NCBI GenBank assembly: GCA_023213395.1
Contig: CM041465.1
Location: forward strand, 5,766,001-5,830,000
Source: Cycas panzhihuaensis
Taxonomy: Eukaryota > Cycadophyta
Reading direction: 5' to 3'
Length of the DNA stretch: 64,000 nucleotides
Shown piece after piece: positions 45,351-57,179 of this stretch. The notes under the pieces are model-generated. The model had not been told where the DNA came from. It worked only from the letters and a program-made list of their open reading frames with translations, and searched no databases. The number at the start of each line of letters is the position of its first letter. Positions within the stretch are counted from its first letter, which is position 1. Position numbers and translations under genes: made by a program.

Positions 45351-47200
45351 TAGAGGAGATCTTTAAGGTCAAATGAGATAATGGGTTCACGGTTTGGGGC
45401 AACTACCAAGGTGTGAATAAAAGCATTGACTAACCCTAAAGTCTCTAGGAAGAGAGCACGATGCTCTTGATAGCTTCTCAAGATGTCTATCATAGACATC
45501 CTTACAGCTATGATGTGGAGCTCATCGATGATAGAGAAGGGTTTTCCCTTCACGGTGGGTTGGGAAAGTGCCCTTTAAAAATCATAATGATCAAGGCAAA
45601 TGAGGATCATCTTATAAAGCGACGAAATCTCCAAAGGAGGGTTAAGATGAGAGGAAGAAGAAGCACCTATAAGTTCTTTAGCCACTTGAGACTGTGTCAA
45701 AGCATATAAAGGCATGGTCTTAAATGTCTAAATAACTCTCTTTCCCTTATTTTGAGATCAAGAGGAAGAAGGGGTTTGACAACAGGAATCAGAAGAGGAG
45801 GAAGAGTTCCTTACCCCCTTCCTCTTAACTTGTGTGGGGCAAGGCTTAAGGGATATTCCCATATTTCAATTCCCCGTCTACTGGGTATATTGATCCTCTT
45901 CCCCACATTTAGGAAAAGGATATCTATGAACGGGTTGGTCTAGATTAGGCATAGATGCTTATCTAGGAGAGGAGTCATGATGCAGGGAAGATTTGGAATG
46001 TTATGGCCTACATTGCAAGTCCTCATAGAAGCACTCACCATGAATGGAGAACCATTTTTTCTCTAAGGAAGAGTTCATCTTCCTTGCTTGAGGAGCATGG
46101 GTATTTCCATTCTTAGGAGGTGTGGCTTAGGAGGCTTAATAAATGGGTTTATGGGAAGTTGGCAATGAAGGAGGCACTTGGAGTTTAATCTCTTTCATAG
46201 TATGTTCAAAAGAATGTATAACAGAATTCAATAGGTCCAAGGTCTTCTCCGTCGAATGATTTGAAGACTTGGAAGGTTGTTGGGTTTTGGTGTTGTAGGA
46301 TGGAGGGGGTACCTCACATTATTACGACAGCCTAAGAGGTTTCTTGAGACCCACTTACATCTCAATAGCCTCGAGAGCCAAATATTTGGGAGTGTAGAAG
46401 TAGAGGGGTACGTAGCTCCCCTAGGTCTATCAGAAGGTATATGGACTATGGTTGACTGAGGTATAGTTTCCTAACTAGGAGGAGGTATACTCAACCCAAG
46501 TTGGGGAGTGGGCATACCTTGAGTGGTCCCTAAAGAATGTAGACCACTAGAAGAGGAAGGAGAAATGAGGGATGGCCCCATTATAGATAGTAAAATTGAA
46601 TGGGATGAGTGTGAGGGTGCAGATGTAGAGAAGGAGGGCATCATGCTTCATAAGATGCTTTCCAACCACTTGGAAGGTGGTTGGAGGCTAGCTACTTGGA
46701 AGCACTAGTTAAGTGCTTCCACCACATCCATAGGAGGGGTTCCCACTTACTCGTATGAAGTTGAAGGATCCTCATACAAAATGGACCCCACGAGGCAATC
46801 TGCATGGGCATTGTCACCAAGATGGTGATATCCCATAGGGGAAGAAGCTTCCACATTGTGTGTGGAAAGATGATGGACATGCAGGTGCTCTTGGTCAGCT
46901 AGATAGAAGATGGGATCCTCACCCTCTTAGGTAGAGCCTTAGAAAGAAGTTGAAGGTTGGTAAGTTTTAGAAATATAAGCATCATATGCCTAATCTAAAG
47001 GGAATCCCTCCATAACTGATTTAGAATCAGACAACAAAAGAGGAGAATAACGAGAGTCTTCTAACGAAGGAGGGAGATCTTGTAAAGAATGAGAAAATCA
47101 TCACATACAAGTCTTTCCTAAGATTTGGAATAAAGATGAATAATAGAATGATAGATACTGGGCATTGCCCAATGAATTGGGAAGGACTACCAAAGGAGAG
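45350..47200 (-). pseudogene. Gypsy-2 gag region
   Basis: The frame 45350-45553 (MSMIDILRSYQEHRALFLE) is the segment just before the protease. Upstream, a long Ser/Pro-rich stretch with stops (45700-47000) occupies the gag position; the capsid core is hard to see. No zinc knuckle was found. Plus-strand frames in this interval are shadows. Confidence 0.6.
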
Positions 47201-47449
47201 GTAGCACCAACAGAAAGAGGATTAGGATAGATCCTTTAGTGACAAGTCCTCAGTATGATCGTCAGTAGAAGCGTACCTCTAAGGGGTCACTAGATGTAAG
47301 GAGATCAAGGCTATATAATCAACAACTATGGGGCTAAAGGATATTTAGAGGCAAAAGAAAGGATTACCCATAAAGGGTGTATGCATGTTGGAACGTAGGT
47401 TCGAGGACCCACAAATAGCACATAAACCTTCCCTTATGGTGAGTACCTT
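47200..47449 (-). other. Gypsy-2 leader and PBS zone
   Basis: The interval should hold the PBS next to the 5' LTR, but I could not find one matching the Gypsy-1 or initiator-Met type, so the LTR edge is approximate. Confidence 0.4.
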
Positions 47450-50439
47450 ATTGGATTCAAGATGGGCAAGGGGGATTCCTCGGTATACTGAGTATCCTTA
47501 AAGGGACACTCCTATCCAGAATGGTTAAGGAAAGAGGATTGAGATGAAAGATGCCTTTCTCGAGAAAAGAGAAAGGAAGAAGGTAGACCTTAATAGAGGA
47601 AGGGGTACCTACGAACAAGAAATGAGTGATGGGTAATGAAGGTGCAAGAAGGAAGTTTGATGAAAAAGAACTAACTCCCAAATAGAAGTAAGACAAGATG
47701 GCAGCTTACTGAAAGAGGGCACCTTAAGGAGGATGCTCCTAAGGTACCAAAACCCTAAGTGAATGGCTAGGTATAGAGGGTTAGGTAATGTATCCTTTAT
47801 TTTATTTTACAATGAATCACATAGTTTTATGGGTTGTTGCTATTTCTAATATATATTTGAATTAAAAGAAAAAGGAAAGAATAACAACACACACTCTCTC
47901 TCAACTCTAGCCTCTCTCTCTTTGCTTTTACAAATGTCAAAGGAACCAAGAAAGCGAGAGTCATATGCAGAGAATACAAGAACTAGTGCAAGATAACCTA
48001 ATAGTGCATGGGAAAGGAAAAAGGTTGTGGTAGAGGGACTTGCAACCTTTTGTACCCTTACCATAATGGATACAAGAGTCAAGTAAGAAGAGGAGAATGG
48101 GAATGCAACTAGTGGGATTAATGCCTACACGTGTAAAATGATTATCACTTCTCCTACATGAGAAAGCCAAACAATCTATAAGCAACAAAACATAAACAAC
48201 TTTTTCTTTTTCTTTTCCTTTCCTTAGGAGTAAGGGGGAGAGGAATAAGCAAAAAGATAGGGTAAGAAGGAGTGCACCTAGAACTGAGATGGCTAGTGTA
48301 GAGGACCCTTTCTCTTTCCTCATGATCTACTCTTGTCTGTCTAATGCTCCTTATCGTGGTTGGTGTTGTAAGAGGAATACCAACGGGGCTTCCTTACCTT
48401 CCCCAAGGACTAAATGCAGAAAGAAACTAAAAGGAAAAGAGTTACTCACAAAGAAAGTTCAAAGTAACGTAATGATAATAAAAGAGATGTGTGTACCTTT
48501 TGCAAAGACCTTTGCTTGCTCTAAAAAGGTGAAACCTGCATAATGAGTTATTTGCCCTTTCCCAAGGGTGCTAAATACATATGAGAGTAAATGCACACTC
48601 ATGTATGTGCATATATACTTGCCAAAGGAAAAGAATGTGATCTTATATAAATATATTTAAATGAGCACAATATGCAATCTAAACTTTACCTAGTATGCAT
48701 GTAAAATGCTCTAATGATTATGGGAGAAAGGGGGTAAAAGGAGAGAAAGGATAGTCTCAGAATAGCTAGCCCTCTAAGTGAGATACCTCCATGCATCCAA
48801 GCACTCTAACTAATGGATCAAGCAAGAAGCCAAGGTTTTCAAGTAGTAGAAAAGGCAACAAAGTTTGTGAATGGTAAATGTTGCAAGAAATGTAAAAGTT
48901 GCTAATGTTGTAAAAGTTACAATATGCAACTTTTTACAAGATTTACAAAAGTGAAGCTAAAACTTTATAAACCACAAGTGATTACTACAAAAACTAGATT
49001 TTAAGAGGGCATAAGGCTGGTTATAGGCATTGCAAACTACTACCAACACTACAACCAATGGAAATCCCCTACCTCAAGGGTTTTTGGGTGCACAAGAGAG
49101 GTATAGGGAGAGAAAAAGTGTAAAGGGTAGGGGGTTGCCCTAAAGGAGATGGCCAAGAGGGTCAAAACCCTAGCCTAGAACTCCTTTCTCCCTTTACTAC
49201 ACCTTTTCCTTTTAACCTCCTTGGTTGGAACTTGAGAGAAACCTTAAGGCATGAGGGAAATGAGTTAAGAAAAGGAAGGGATTGCCTTTCAGAATAAAGG
49301 TATATAAAGGGGTCTCACAAAGAAAGTTGGACAAGCATGCAAGAAACTTCTTTTACCAAAGTAAAGAGGCAATATGTAGGTCTAAAAAAATCTTCTAAAA
49401 TATGTTTGAAATAGTTTTACCTTATAAGATGGCTGGGAGAAGGATTTCCTATGAGGAATAGGTGAGAAATCCCTATAACGATGCAATAAGAGAGTGCAAC
49501 CTACATGCAAACTTGATACCAATGATTTGATGGAGTGCTTGAGAGGAGGATTTGTCTAAAACCAGCTGTTGTAGACCTATGACTTAGGGTTTTTACCCTA
49601 AGGAAAGAGGAGGTAGGAGTGAAGAGTAGGTAGCAGTAGAAGAGATTTTTTTTTTTCCAAAATTTGTCTAAGAGAGGAGAGGAAGAAGCAAAAGAATGAG
49701 CTAAATTTTAGGTTTTTAAACCCAACCCTAACCTACCAGGTGATTAGGGATCGCCCTGGGTGGGAAACAACCTAGTGCCATATGTTAATTTTATATTTAA
49801 TGTAAAATTGGCCATGGCCAGGCCAAAAATTAAGAGTGGATAATTGCACCATGGTAAACTTTGTGGTACCATAGAGTTTGCCACGGTACCATAAATAATA
49901 CTACGATGCACTCAAAATAAGGTGATAAACAAAAGGGGAGCCAAGAAGGCTCCTCAAAATGGGGGTCCTAAACCCCAGAAGTTTAAAATAATGTATTACT
50001 GAGGTGTCTAGGGGATTTTAAGAGCTAATGGGACCATAAGAGGCTAGGAAAAGGTGGCGATAAGGCCCCAGTGAGAGACAAGTGGTGAACGAGGATGATG
50101 ATCAAGCCTAAACAAGTTGTTAGGGATTACATCATGCCAAAAGGTGGTAGAGAGCTAGCTGCGGGAGCCAAGAGCACTTGAAGATGATGTAGAGGCATGG
50201 TGGAAGGTCATGAAATGCCATGGGATGTTTATCCTGAGTCATCATAGGCTAAAGAATTGGATGCAAGCATGAGTAGGCAAGCAAGCTAGGTATAACGATC
50301 ATGCAATCAATCAATAGTAGGCAACATGTATCTAATGACAATTCTATGATGTTTTGAAGTCAATGAAAGCGAGGATAGAAATATACCTATATTTACCTGA
50401 GACGTGTTGTCCATGTCCATTCTCAGTAGCTGGGAAACA
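47450..50439 (-). repeat. Gypsy-2 5' LTR (uninterrupted)
   Basis: From 47500 it matches 10639-12367 followed by 27666-28861, with the Gypsy-1 insertion point at about 49240 (AAACCTTAAGGCATG). The right end is GCTGGGAAACA at 50439; the left end is uncertain by tens of bases. It lacks any insertion. Confidence 0.82.
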
Positions 50440-51260
50440 TAGCGACATAATAATAAAACTTCTTCAAGATTTCACCTAATAATCCTTAGAAAATCAAGTT
50501 TTCAAAGTCACAGTAGCAGTCCTCAAGAAATCTCCAAGAACTTCACAAAGTCTCATAATAATAGAGTAAAAAATCACTTCTTCTCTCTCAATTTACAATT
50601 AACAATCACTATTTAACACTAATGGGCATTGAGAGAATTAAATCCCATCGAATTTGGGTAGTGGCATATAAAAATTTTGGTGGTTTGCCTAAATTTTTAT
50701 TGCATAATAATGAAAAATGTGATCAGTCATGTTTTTCACCTACTAAAAACGTGACTTTATTCTAAAATTGCAACCAATCGCATTTTTAATAAAGTGAAAA
50801 ATGTGATTTCAATAAAGTAAAATTTTGATAAAAAACTGATAAAAATTGATATTTAATGAGCTTTCAATCACAAAAATAAGTTTAGTAAAGAGTAAACAAG
50901 CCTAGAATGAGGTGAAACGTACTAAGAATAGGACCAAAGAGTGGTAAATAATGAAATCATGGGTGGAATCTCAAAAGTAAGATAAAAAACAACAAACTTT
51001 GAAAGAAGCATGAGGTTAAGTTAATCATAAAGAAAACTATATTGCCATAGTTTATGTCCGGTAGAATAATAAGAATGCAAGCTATATCATCATTCATTAC
51101 ATTTCATCAATCAAAAATCACGTATCATTTCAATAAAACAAGGGCCAATCTGTCAAGTACAATTAACATACATCAATCACCATCAATAAAACTATATAAC
51201 ATATGCCAATTTATCAATATAATATGAATGCAAATGAAGAGGCCAAGTTTTGGTGAAACA
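50440..51260 (-). repeat. Fragment of the Gypsy-3 3' LTR
   Basis: Homologous to about 14120-14906 of the Gypsy-1 LTR and ends GGTGAAACA. It is interrupted on its left by the Gypsy-2 insertion. The 50700-50830 part differs from Gypsy-1, with GTGAAAAATGTGA motifs. Confidence 0.82.
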
Positions 51261-51273
51261 TTTATCCCCTTGA
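51261..51273 (-). other. Polypurine tract of Gypsy-3
   Basis: Minus strand TCAAGGGGATAAA before the LTR start TGTTTCACC. Confidence 0.8.
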
Positions 51274-51457
51274 CACCTGAGGCTCCTATTCTGGAAAGAG
51301 ACATAGGATGGTGAGAAGTGGCAATGACATGGATACTTGTTACTCTAGTGAAAGTGATAGGAACTAAATAAAATGTGTGGATGGTGATGTGATACTTCTC
51401 CATGGTGAGATAAAATTTATATTGCAACTTAATTATAGAAAGTTTTTATTGATAGAG

Positions 51458-51675
51458 TTACTCAAAAGGACTAAGTAATCCTAAACAAAAGGAGTAACAT
51501 TCACATCCCTTGCCCAAAAGGACTGGGCATTTATCATCTCCAAAAACCAACCTAAAAGGACTAGGTATTTGTCAATTTACCCAAAAGGACTGGGTGTCAG
51601 CTATTACCAAAAACTTACTTAATGCCCACAAACTAGATGGGACTTCATCACCAAATGCCCACAAACTTGATGGGC
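51458..51675 (-). repeat. Array of short hairpins in the Gypsy-3 3' region
   Basis: Units (plus strand): TTACT/AGTAA 51458-51478; TGCCC/GGGCA 51511-51529; ACCT/AGGT 51550-51566; ACCC/GGGT within 51578-51596; CCCA/TGGG 51625-51641; GCCCA/TGGGC 51657-51675. The first four share the loop AAAAGGACT, the last two CAAACTWGA. Arms co-vary between units. Confidence 0.68.
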
Positions 51676-51689
51676 CTCTACTATATACC

Positions 51690-52210
51690 TAGTCATAGTT
51701 TATCTCTCATTAACCACACATCATAGGGAAGTCTTTTTACTAGAGCAAAAAGGATAGATTGTCATAGTTTATTAGCTCATTAATAGGTGACTTTTCAGAG
51801 TAAAACCTTTTTGGTGAAGCAAAAAAGATAGACTTTCATAGTTTAAGCTCATTAAGAAGTGACTTTTCGAAGTGAACCCATCATAGTTTAGCCTCGTTAA
51901 TAGGGTGAGGGCTTTCAAAGGCTAATTATCATCTTTTAACCTCATTAATAATCAACTTTAGAAGGATCCTTATCATAGTTTAGGCTCATTAATAGGTATG
52001 AAGACCTTAGAGCATAAATCCTATCATAGTTTTATCTCATTAATAGGTGGAAGGAGGTTTGGATCAAATGCCTTGTCATAGACTCATTAACAAGCAAATG
52101 GAAGCTCAGAGTTATAATCTTGTCATTGTTTGGACTTATTAAAAAGTAAGTGAAAGATTGAACTAATAATCATATCCTAGTTTAGACATATCAACAAGCA
52201 AGCGAAAGCT
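51690..52210 (-). repeat. Array of CATAGTTTAAGCTCATTA motifs (Gypsy-3)
   Basis: About ten diverged copies spaced 40-70 bp, colinear with 15520-15870 in Gypsy-1 but with more units. Further copies are near 55070, 55600, 57047, 57116 and 57158. Confidence 0.75.
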
Positions 52211-52782
52211 TGGAGTGAGGTCCCTTTGAAGGTAAGCATGACAAATTACTGCATGAAGTGGGATTCAATAAACAATCAAATTTCAAAGGGGAAAAGAAGC
52301 TATGATAATCATTTTTTATTTCATAAAATAGTACCTTGAGCTTTATCAGAGTGAAAACACCTATTTATGATACTTTAGTGTGAATCTACAGGAAATTATG
52401 ATTAAATTAGAGTATGTTTCATTTTGATAAGCTCAACAGTTAGCCTAGAGGATTCAGCAGGCAAAAAGGATAAGAAGGGGCCCCCTATGTGAAAGAGAAA
52501 TGGTGGAAAATGATTTCATTTTCATGAAAAAGAGGAGGAAGAAAGGAGAGCTTCGAGGTGGTCTTCTTACATTTGAGCAAGATTACAAGCTCCTTTGAAT
52601 GGGGGATTAGATTTGTAATATTACAGAGATCATAATGGAGCAGAGAAAGAGGTACCTGATGAGTGGAGTAATTTACTTTTTTTAATTTTTTGAGTTTAGA
52701 ATTAAAAATGTGATAATATAATGCAAAAAATATAAGCACTATATTAAAAATGTCATTTTTAAATGAAAAACGCGATAAAGTA

Positions 52783-52915
52783 GTGAAAAATGTGACTTCA
52801 CTATTTGGGCCATGGGAGGAAGTCATGTTTTTCATTGTGAAATCATATTTTTCATTGTGAAATCGTGTCTTTCACTAGGAAAATATATTTTTCGTAGTGA
52901 AACTGCATTTTTTGA
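52783..52915. repeat. Inverted and tandem TTTTTCATTGTGAAAT repeats
   Basis: Arms 52783-52799 and 52819-52835 pair at 14 of 17 positions around a 19-nt loop. About five tandem units of 20 bp then run to 52915. It lies upstream of the antisense pseudogene. Confidence 0.7.
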
Positions 52916-53154
52916 TTTGTCAAATATATTTTTAAAATTTCAAGAAATATTACTTAATAAATAAGAAAATTTTTACTTGAAAATAATGTTAACTAATTGA
53001 AACTACTGGAATGTAGGCCTTAGAGAGAGTAGAGACTCATGAAAATGAGGGATCTACCATTGGGGAGCGAGTTAGTTAGTTAGATGAGGCTAGATAGGGG
53101 ATACTATGAGTGTGTGGCCTAGTGAGAGTGAGTGCCTCGACTAGCTAGTGATGG

Positions 53155-54773
53155 AGCACGAGGTACTATACGATTTTGTGAGTTGTTAGGTTCTAAGGTG
53201 ATATGTATTTAGAGTTTGGCTATTGCAAATCTAGAGATCACTTTGAGGGATGTAGGGAGGATCCTAGGAGTGAGTTGGCATGGGGAGAGGGTTCGCCTCA
53301 TTAGAGTGATAGATAAGGAATCCTAGATGGAACGAATCACTTATCTAACTGGATTCATTGATTAGATAGATCATCATGGGATTTTAATTGAGGCGATCCA
53401 AGTAGTAGATGGAGTCATAGTAGTGAGGAGGATTATTGCTCTCATCATCATATATTAAATATCCAGGACACAGAATTTCATAGGGATCCTAGTTTAGTAG
53501 ACAAGGATACTAAGGCAATGTGAGTAGGGAATCTAGATTAACTGGGGACAGTATATAGAAGATAGTATTAGTCACCAACTATCAAGGATTCAGAGGATAG
53601 GAAAAGGTGGCTTCTTATACAGTTTGATCTTGATGTATTGGCTTTACAATCACATTCCACTGATGTAACCTAGAGGAGAGCTAGGAGTATTAACATTGAT
53701 GGATCTAGGGATGAACAGGTGGTACATGAGATCGAGGATCCATAATTGACCAATGATCATAATGAGGATGACTCACAGTCTCATGCTCAATAGGATGATG
53801 AGGAGATAGCTTATTGAGGATGCTTATGCTGAGCTCCCAGTGTGGAGTGACAGTGAGATAGACACTACAGAGAGAGCAATAATAGAGGAGGCTCCAGTGG
53901 TAGGGAAAGGGAGAGGAGGAGGATGCGACAGAGGAGCATGTGGTGGCAGAGGTACTGGGAGAGGTGAGGAGGTAGGACAAGGAGGTAGAGGAGGTGCCTC
54001 CTCTAGTGGGGGAGTAGGGAGCAGTCGACAGGTTCTCAAATGAGGAGATGGAGCACCTATAGAGAGGAGAGGGGGCTTCATTCAGAGTATGGAGCTAGGA
54101 TCTGTTAATGAGTAGGGTAGAGATGGAAGGAGTGGAGCTGGCAAGGGAGGAGCTAGATAGGAGGTTCACCAGGAGCCACAAGAAGGAGAGGCACTACCAA
54201 CTGGAGAGGTAGTAAGTGGGGAGCCATCAAGAGGCAAATCCCTAGGTATATGATTTGATTGATTGATTTCTCGCATTGCATTATATTACTTTTGCTTTTA
54301 GACTTTGTTTTCTTCTCCAAGGGACTAATTATATATAACATATTTTCTATTGGATAGGTGATGAGATGGTTACCTTGAGAGAGGTGCAAAGGACTCTGGA
54401 GATGATCTTTCCATATATTCTAGCATTAGATAAGCTACCCAATTGGAATGTAGTGGATCGCAGACTACTAAGACATTAGATAGAGTACTATTTCCATTTA
54501 TTGAGAGCTCTAGACCTTTATATGGGCATGAGGATGGAGCTGCAGAGGAGAGAGATGGAGCTAAGGGTAGGTGAGGAGGAGAGGAAGCACCTATGGAAGA
54601 TGACACTAGCTCAGGCAGGGGCCAGATATACCCCATCAGCTAGTGATATAGCACAGTAGGAGCATCACCATCTCCCACCTAGAGGAGAGTCTACACATGG
54701 GGAGACGTCTAGTAGGAGACATAGAGCAGATTTGGATGTGCCTAAAGAGTCTCATCAGGGATCACAGAGATGA
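53155..54773 (+). pseudogene. Antisense plant-mobile-domain-like pseudogene in Gypsy-3
   Basis: Opposite strand to the element. Codons near 53228-53280 read ANLEITLRDVGRILGV then HGERV, matching the start of the plant mobile domain and its counterpart in Gypsy-2. A degraded middle follows. Next comes a clean acidic-to-Gly/Arg-rich tail (53840-54043 open, many GRG/GGRG). After an apparent intron (54246-54357) comes a charged, helical C-terminal part (REVQRTLEM, MELQRREMELRVGEEERKH). Upstream stops show decay. Placement is between the 3' LTR and aRNH, whereas in Gypsy-2 it is between aRNH and integrase. The family call is by eye only. Confidence 0.58.
54246..54357 (+). other. Probable intron in the antisense pseudogene
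   Basis: CTAG|GTATAT donor and TTTTCTATTGGATAG acceptor, T-rich, 112 bp. Reading straight through meets a stop at once (GTA TAT GA...); joining the two sides keeps the same frame into the coding-like downstream part. Confidence 0.55.
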
Positions 54774-55690
54774 ATATATGATATATTGTCTAGGAGGATG
54801 GAGGATGATATGAGCCATTTTATGAGCCTTGAGCATGGATGTATATATCGTTTATCATGTGTCATGTATAATGGGTCACCTAGGTGACAAATGTACTATA
54901 TTTTTTCATGATGTTTACTTCATCCCCCTTATTTCGATTTATATTTGAGCATAGGATATATTTATTAGTGTGACTTATCTAAGGAAACATGTAATGATTT
55001 TTATCATTTTTAATCTTTTGTTCTTTTGTGGTTATGTACTTTATTAAAAAAAATTTGTTATACTATATACATGGTAGTTTATGCTTATTTTGGAGTAGTA
55101 TGGTTTAGGAAAGACCAAATTATGGGAAGAATGAAAACTAGGAGATAAATAAAAGATTAAAATGAGGTAAGTGAAAGGTTTACTTATTGTATTTTTATAA
55201 ATTTAAAATCACCTCGAATACAAGAAGTAATAAGTTTATAAAAGCAGAAGATGGAGTGATATAAATCTCCTAAAAGGAAACTTATATAACTCACATCATA
55301 CCCCTGATAGATTATATAAACATAGTATAATACCATATTCACATAATATATCATGAAGAAAGTAAGTTGTTTATTAAACAAAACTAATCTTTCTCAATAA
55401 ACGACTAACTACTTGAGTATATTTAGATTCCTCATTGGCTCCTTCCAGGGATAATAAGCTTTTAGGAACTTATCCCATGCCAAGATCCTCCATGACCCAA
55501 GATTCCCACGTGGGTCTAGACCTTTCAAATGTCTCACTTAAATCTTGTACCCATCACCATAATTTCTCAACTATCCTAACCTATAGTCTTACCAAACTGA
55601 TAGTTTATACTCATTGCAGAGTGGTAGTTTATACTCATTCTAGAGTGGGGTGGTCCCAACTAGAAGAAGTGAGTCAATCAACATAATCAT
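54774..55690 (-). other. Untranslated Gypsy-3 3' region
   Basis: No gene. From 54910 it resumes homology with Gypsy-1 (from about 15895). Confidence 0.55.
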
Positions 55691-56113
55691 TAAGGATCAA
55701 GAAAATAAGAGCATCAACTTCGAGATTAAAAGAATGAGGTACATACTAAATAGTCATTGAAGCAAATAAGGACAATAATGATGAGGCATGATGATGCAAA
55801 AGGAGTCATGGAGAGTGGACCTGGTACATTCCAACCAATTGATAAACCACAACTTGAGAATCGACATATAAAGTAATAGGTTTGAGGTGAAAATAAGAGA
55901 TATCTGATAAGACTCCTATAATTACAAGGTATTCAACTTCATTATTAGTTGCCTAGGTATGAAGAAACTTATGAAAAGGAGGGGACTTCCTAATTGATCA
56001 TAAACCACCCAAGTAGAAGTAGATGGTCCTGGGTTTCCTCTACTACCCTCATTAGTGAAGATATTCAATGTTGTGGGAATGAGAAGATCAAAACTTAGAG
56101 ACCGTGTGATCAA
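55690..56113 (-). pseudogene. Gypsy-3 second RNase H (aRNH)
   Basis: Minus frame 55922-56113: FTNEGSRGNPGPSTSTWVVYD, where the first catalytic Asp is Asn (TNEG for TDGG), then a frameshift; the rest aligns with Gypsy-1 16650-16960 in other frames. It lies about 1.1 kb past integrase. Inactive as read. Confidence 0.78.
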
Positions 56114-57170
56114 TGAGCGAAGGTGTAGGAATCAATTAATAAGGAGATGGTGATAGAGGTAGATCTTTGACTATGATGAAGGAAGAAGAAGGAACCTGAG
56201 TAAGATGATTATGATCAAAGTATCAAGCAGGGTTCAATCGTAACTGAGGCCACAGTGGACTGAAGCAACTAGATCCAAAAATCCTAAATAACACATCCAA
56301 ATGAACTCAACCTATAGAAAGATAAGTGAGGATGAAGCCATCACATGACTTGCCCCAAGTTATAAGAGTTTGAAAACAATAAACTTACTTTTCACTTTCT
56401 TTTAACTTTTTTTTTTTTTTGCTTCACTTTTTCACTTTTTCTTTTTCTTTTTTACTTCCATCTTTCATAAGAACAGGATCATAATTATCCACTTAAGAAA
56501 TTTTTCTACTCAGCATAATAAGGATTTCTCCTTTGTAAGAGAATATGAAAAGGAAAAGGGGCTAATCTCCTTAAGGAATGAACCATATAAAGAAAAGAGG
56601 AAATCAAAATCACGATGTCTCCAAGTGTGAAGGGAAGGCAAAAGAATGAGTATCTACTTTGAAGGGTTGGTTCAGAGAACCAAGGATAAAGAAATAATAA
56701 ACAATTAGTAATATATGACCAAGAAGGAAATCCAACTAGTATAATCTAGATCAATAAGGTAACAAACTGACAAATAAAACTAAACTCTCAATGAATGAGT
56801 GGATACTTGAAGCTGATGAAGGCATTTCTCTTTATGAGATGAAAGTATAATAAAGTTGGAGGCATAGGTTCTCTTTTGAGTGCAGAGCTCAAAAGAGAAT
56901 GAGATCTAAGTGATGGTAAATTCACAATCAATATAGGTGCTAGAAAGAGCAAACAACTTACATGATTATGGGCTAGATCTATCACAATAACACCACAATG
57001 CTTAATGAAAGCAGGAAGATATTAGAAAGAAGAGAATATTTGCCCATAGTTTTAGCTTATTAGGTAAAGGTACAAGTTTTAGATCCATAAATCATAAAGA
57101 GAGAAGGAGTTTGCCCATAGTTTTAGCTCATTAGGCAAAGAAACAAGTTTTAGAGCCATAGTTTATCTAC
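56114..57170 (-). other. Spacer between aRNH and integrase in Gypsy-3
   Basis: Colinear with 17060-18210, including a T-rich run near 56406-56440 and the short frame 56788-56985. No known domain. Confidence 0.5.
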
Positions 57171-57179
57171 ATTATAGAC

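Larger units (their letters stand above)
10639..50439 (-). mobile_element. Gypsy-2: large Tat-like element carrying three insertions
   Basis: Minus-strand element. The 5' LTR is about 47450-50439; gag and protease are at 47200-45020; the RT start is at 43921-44228; the rest of RT, RNase H and INT run from 36312 to 33700. Next come an antisense gene (31035-32850), the second RNase H (29350-29776), the PPT and the split 3' LTR. Interruptions: Gypsy-1 (12368-27665) and copia B (36313-43915); copia A sits at its left margin. Without Gypsy-1 and copia B, about 16.9 kb of it remains. Its right edge (GGGAAACA at 50439) abuts Gypsy-3 LTR sequence; its left edge is lost, so the target duplication cannot be verified. 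Confidence 0.85.

Noticed and set aside
47380-47420. GGTTCGAGGACCCAC near 47400 as the Gypsy-2 primer-binding site or a tRNA 3' end
   Set aside because: Too few bases follow the TTCGA-like loop to form a T stem, acceptor stem and CCA, and it is not next to a convincing LTR end.
53840-54043. Gly-rich frame as a stand-alone glycine-rich RNA-binding protein
   Set aside because: It is continuous with the antisense pseudogene and has no RNA-recognition motif.
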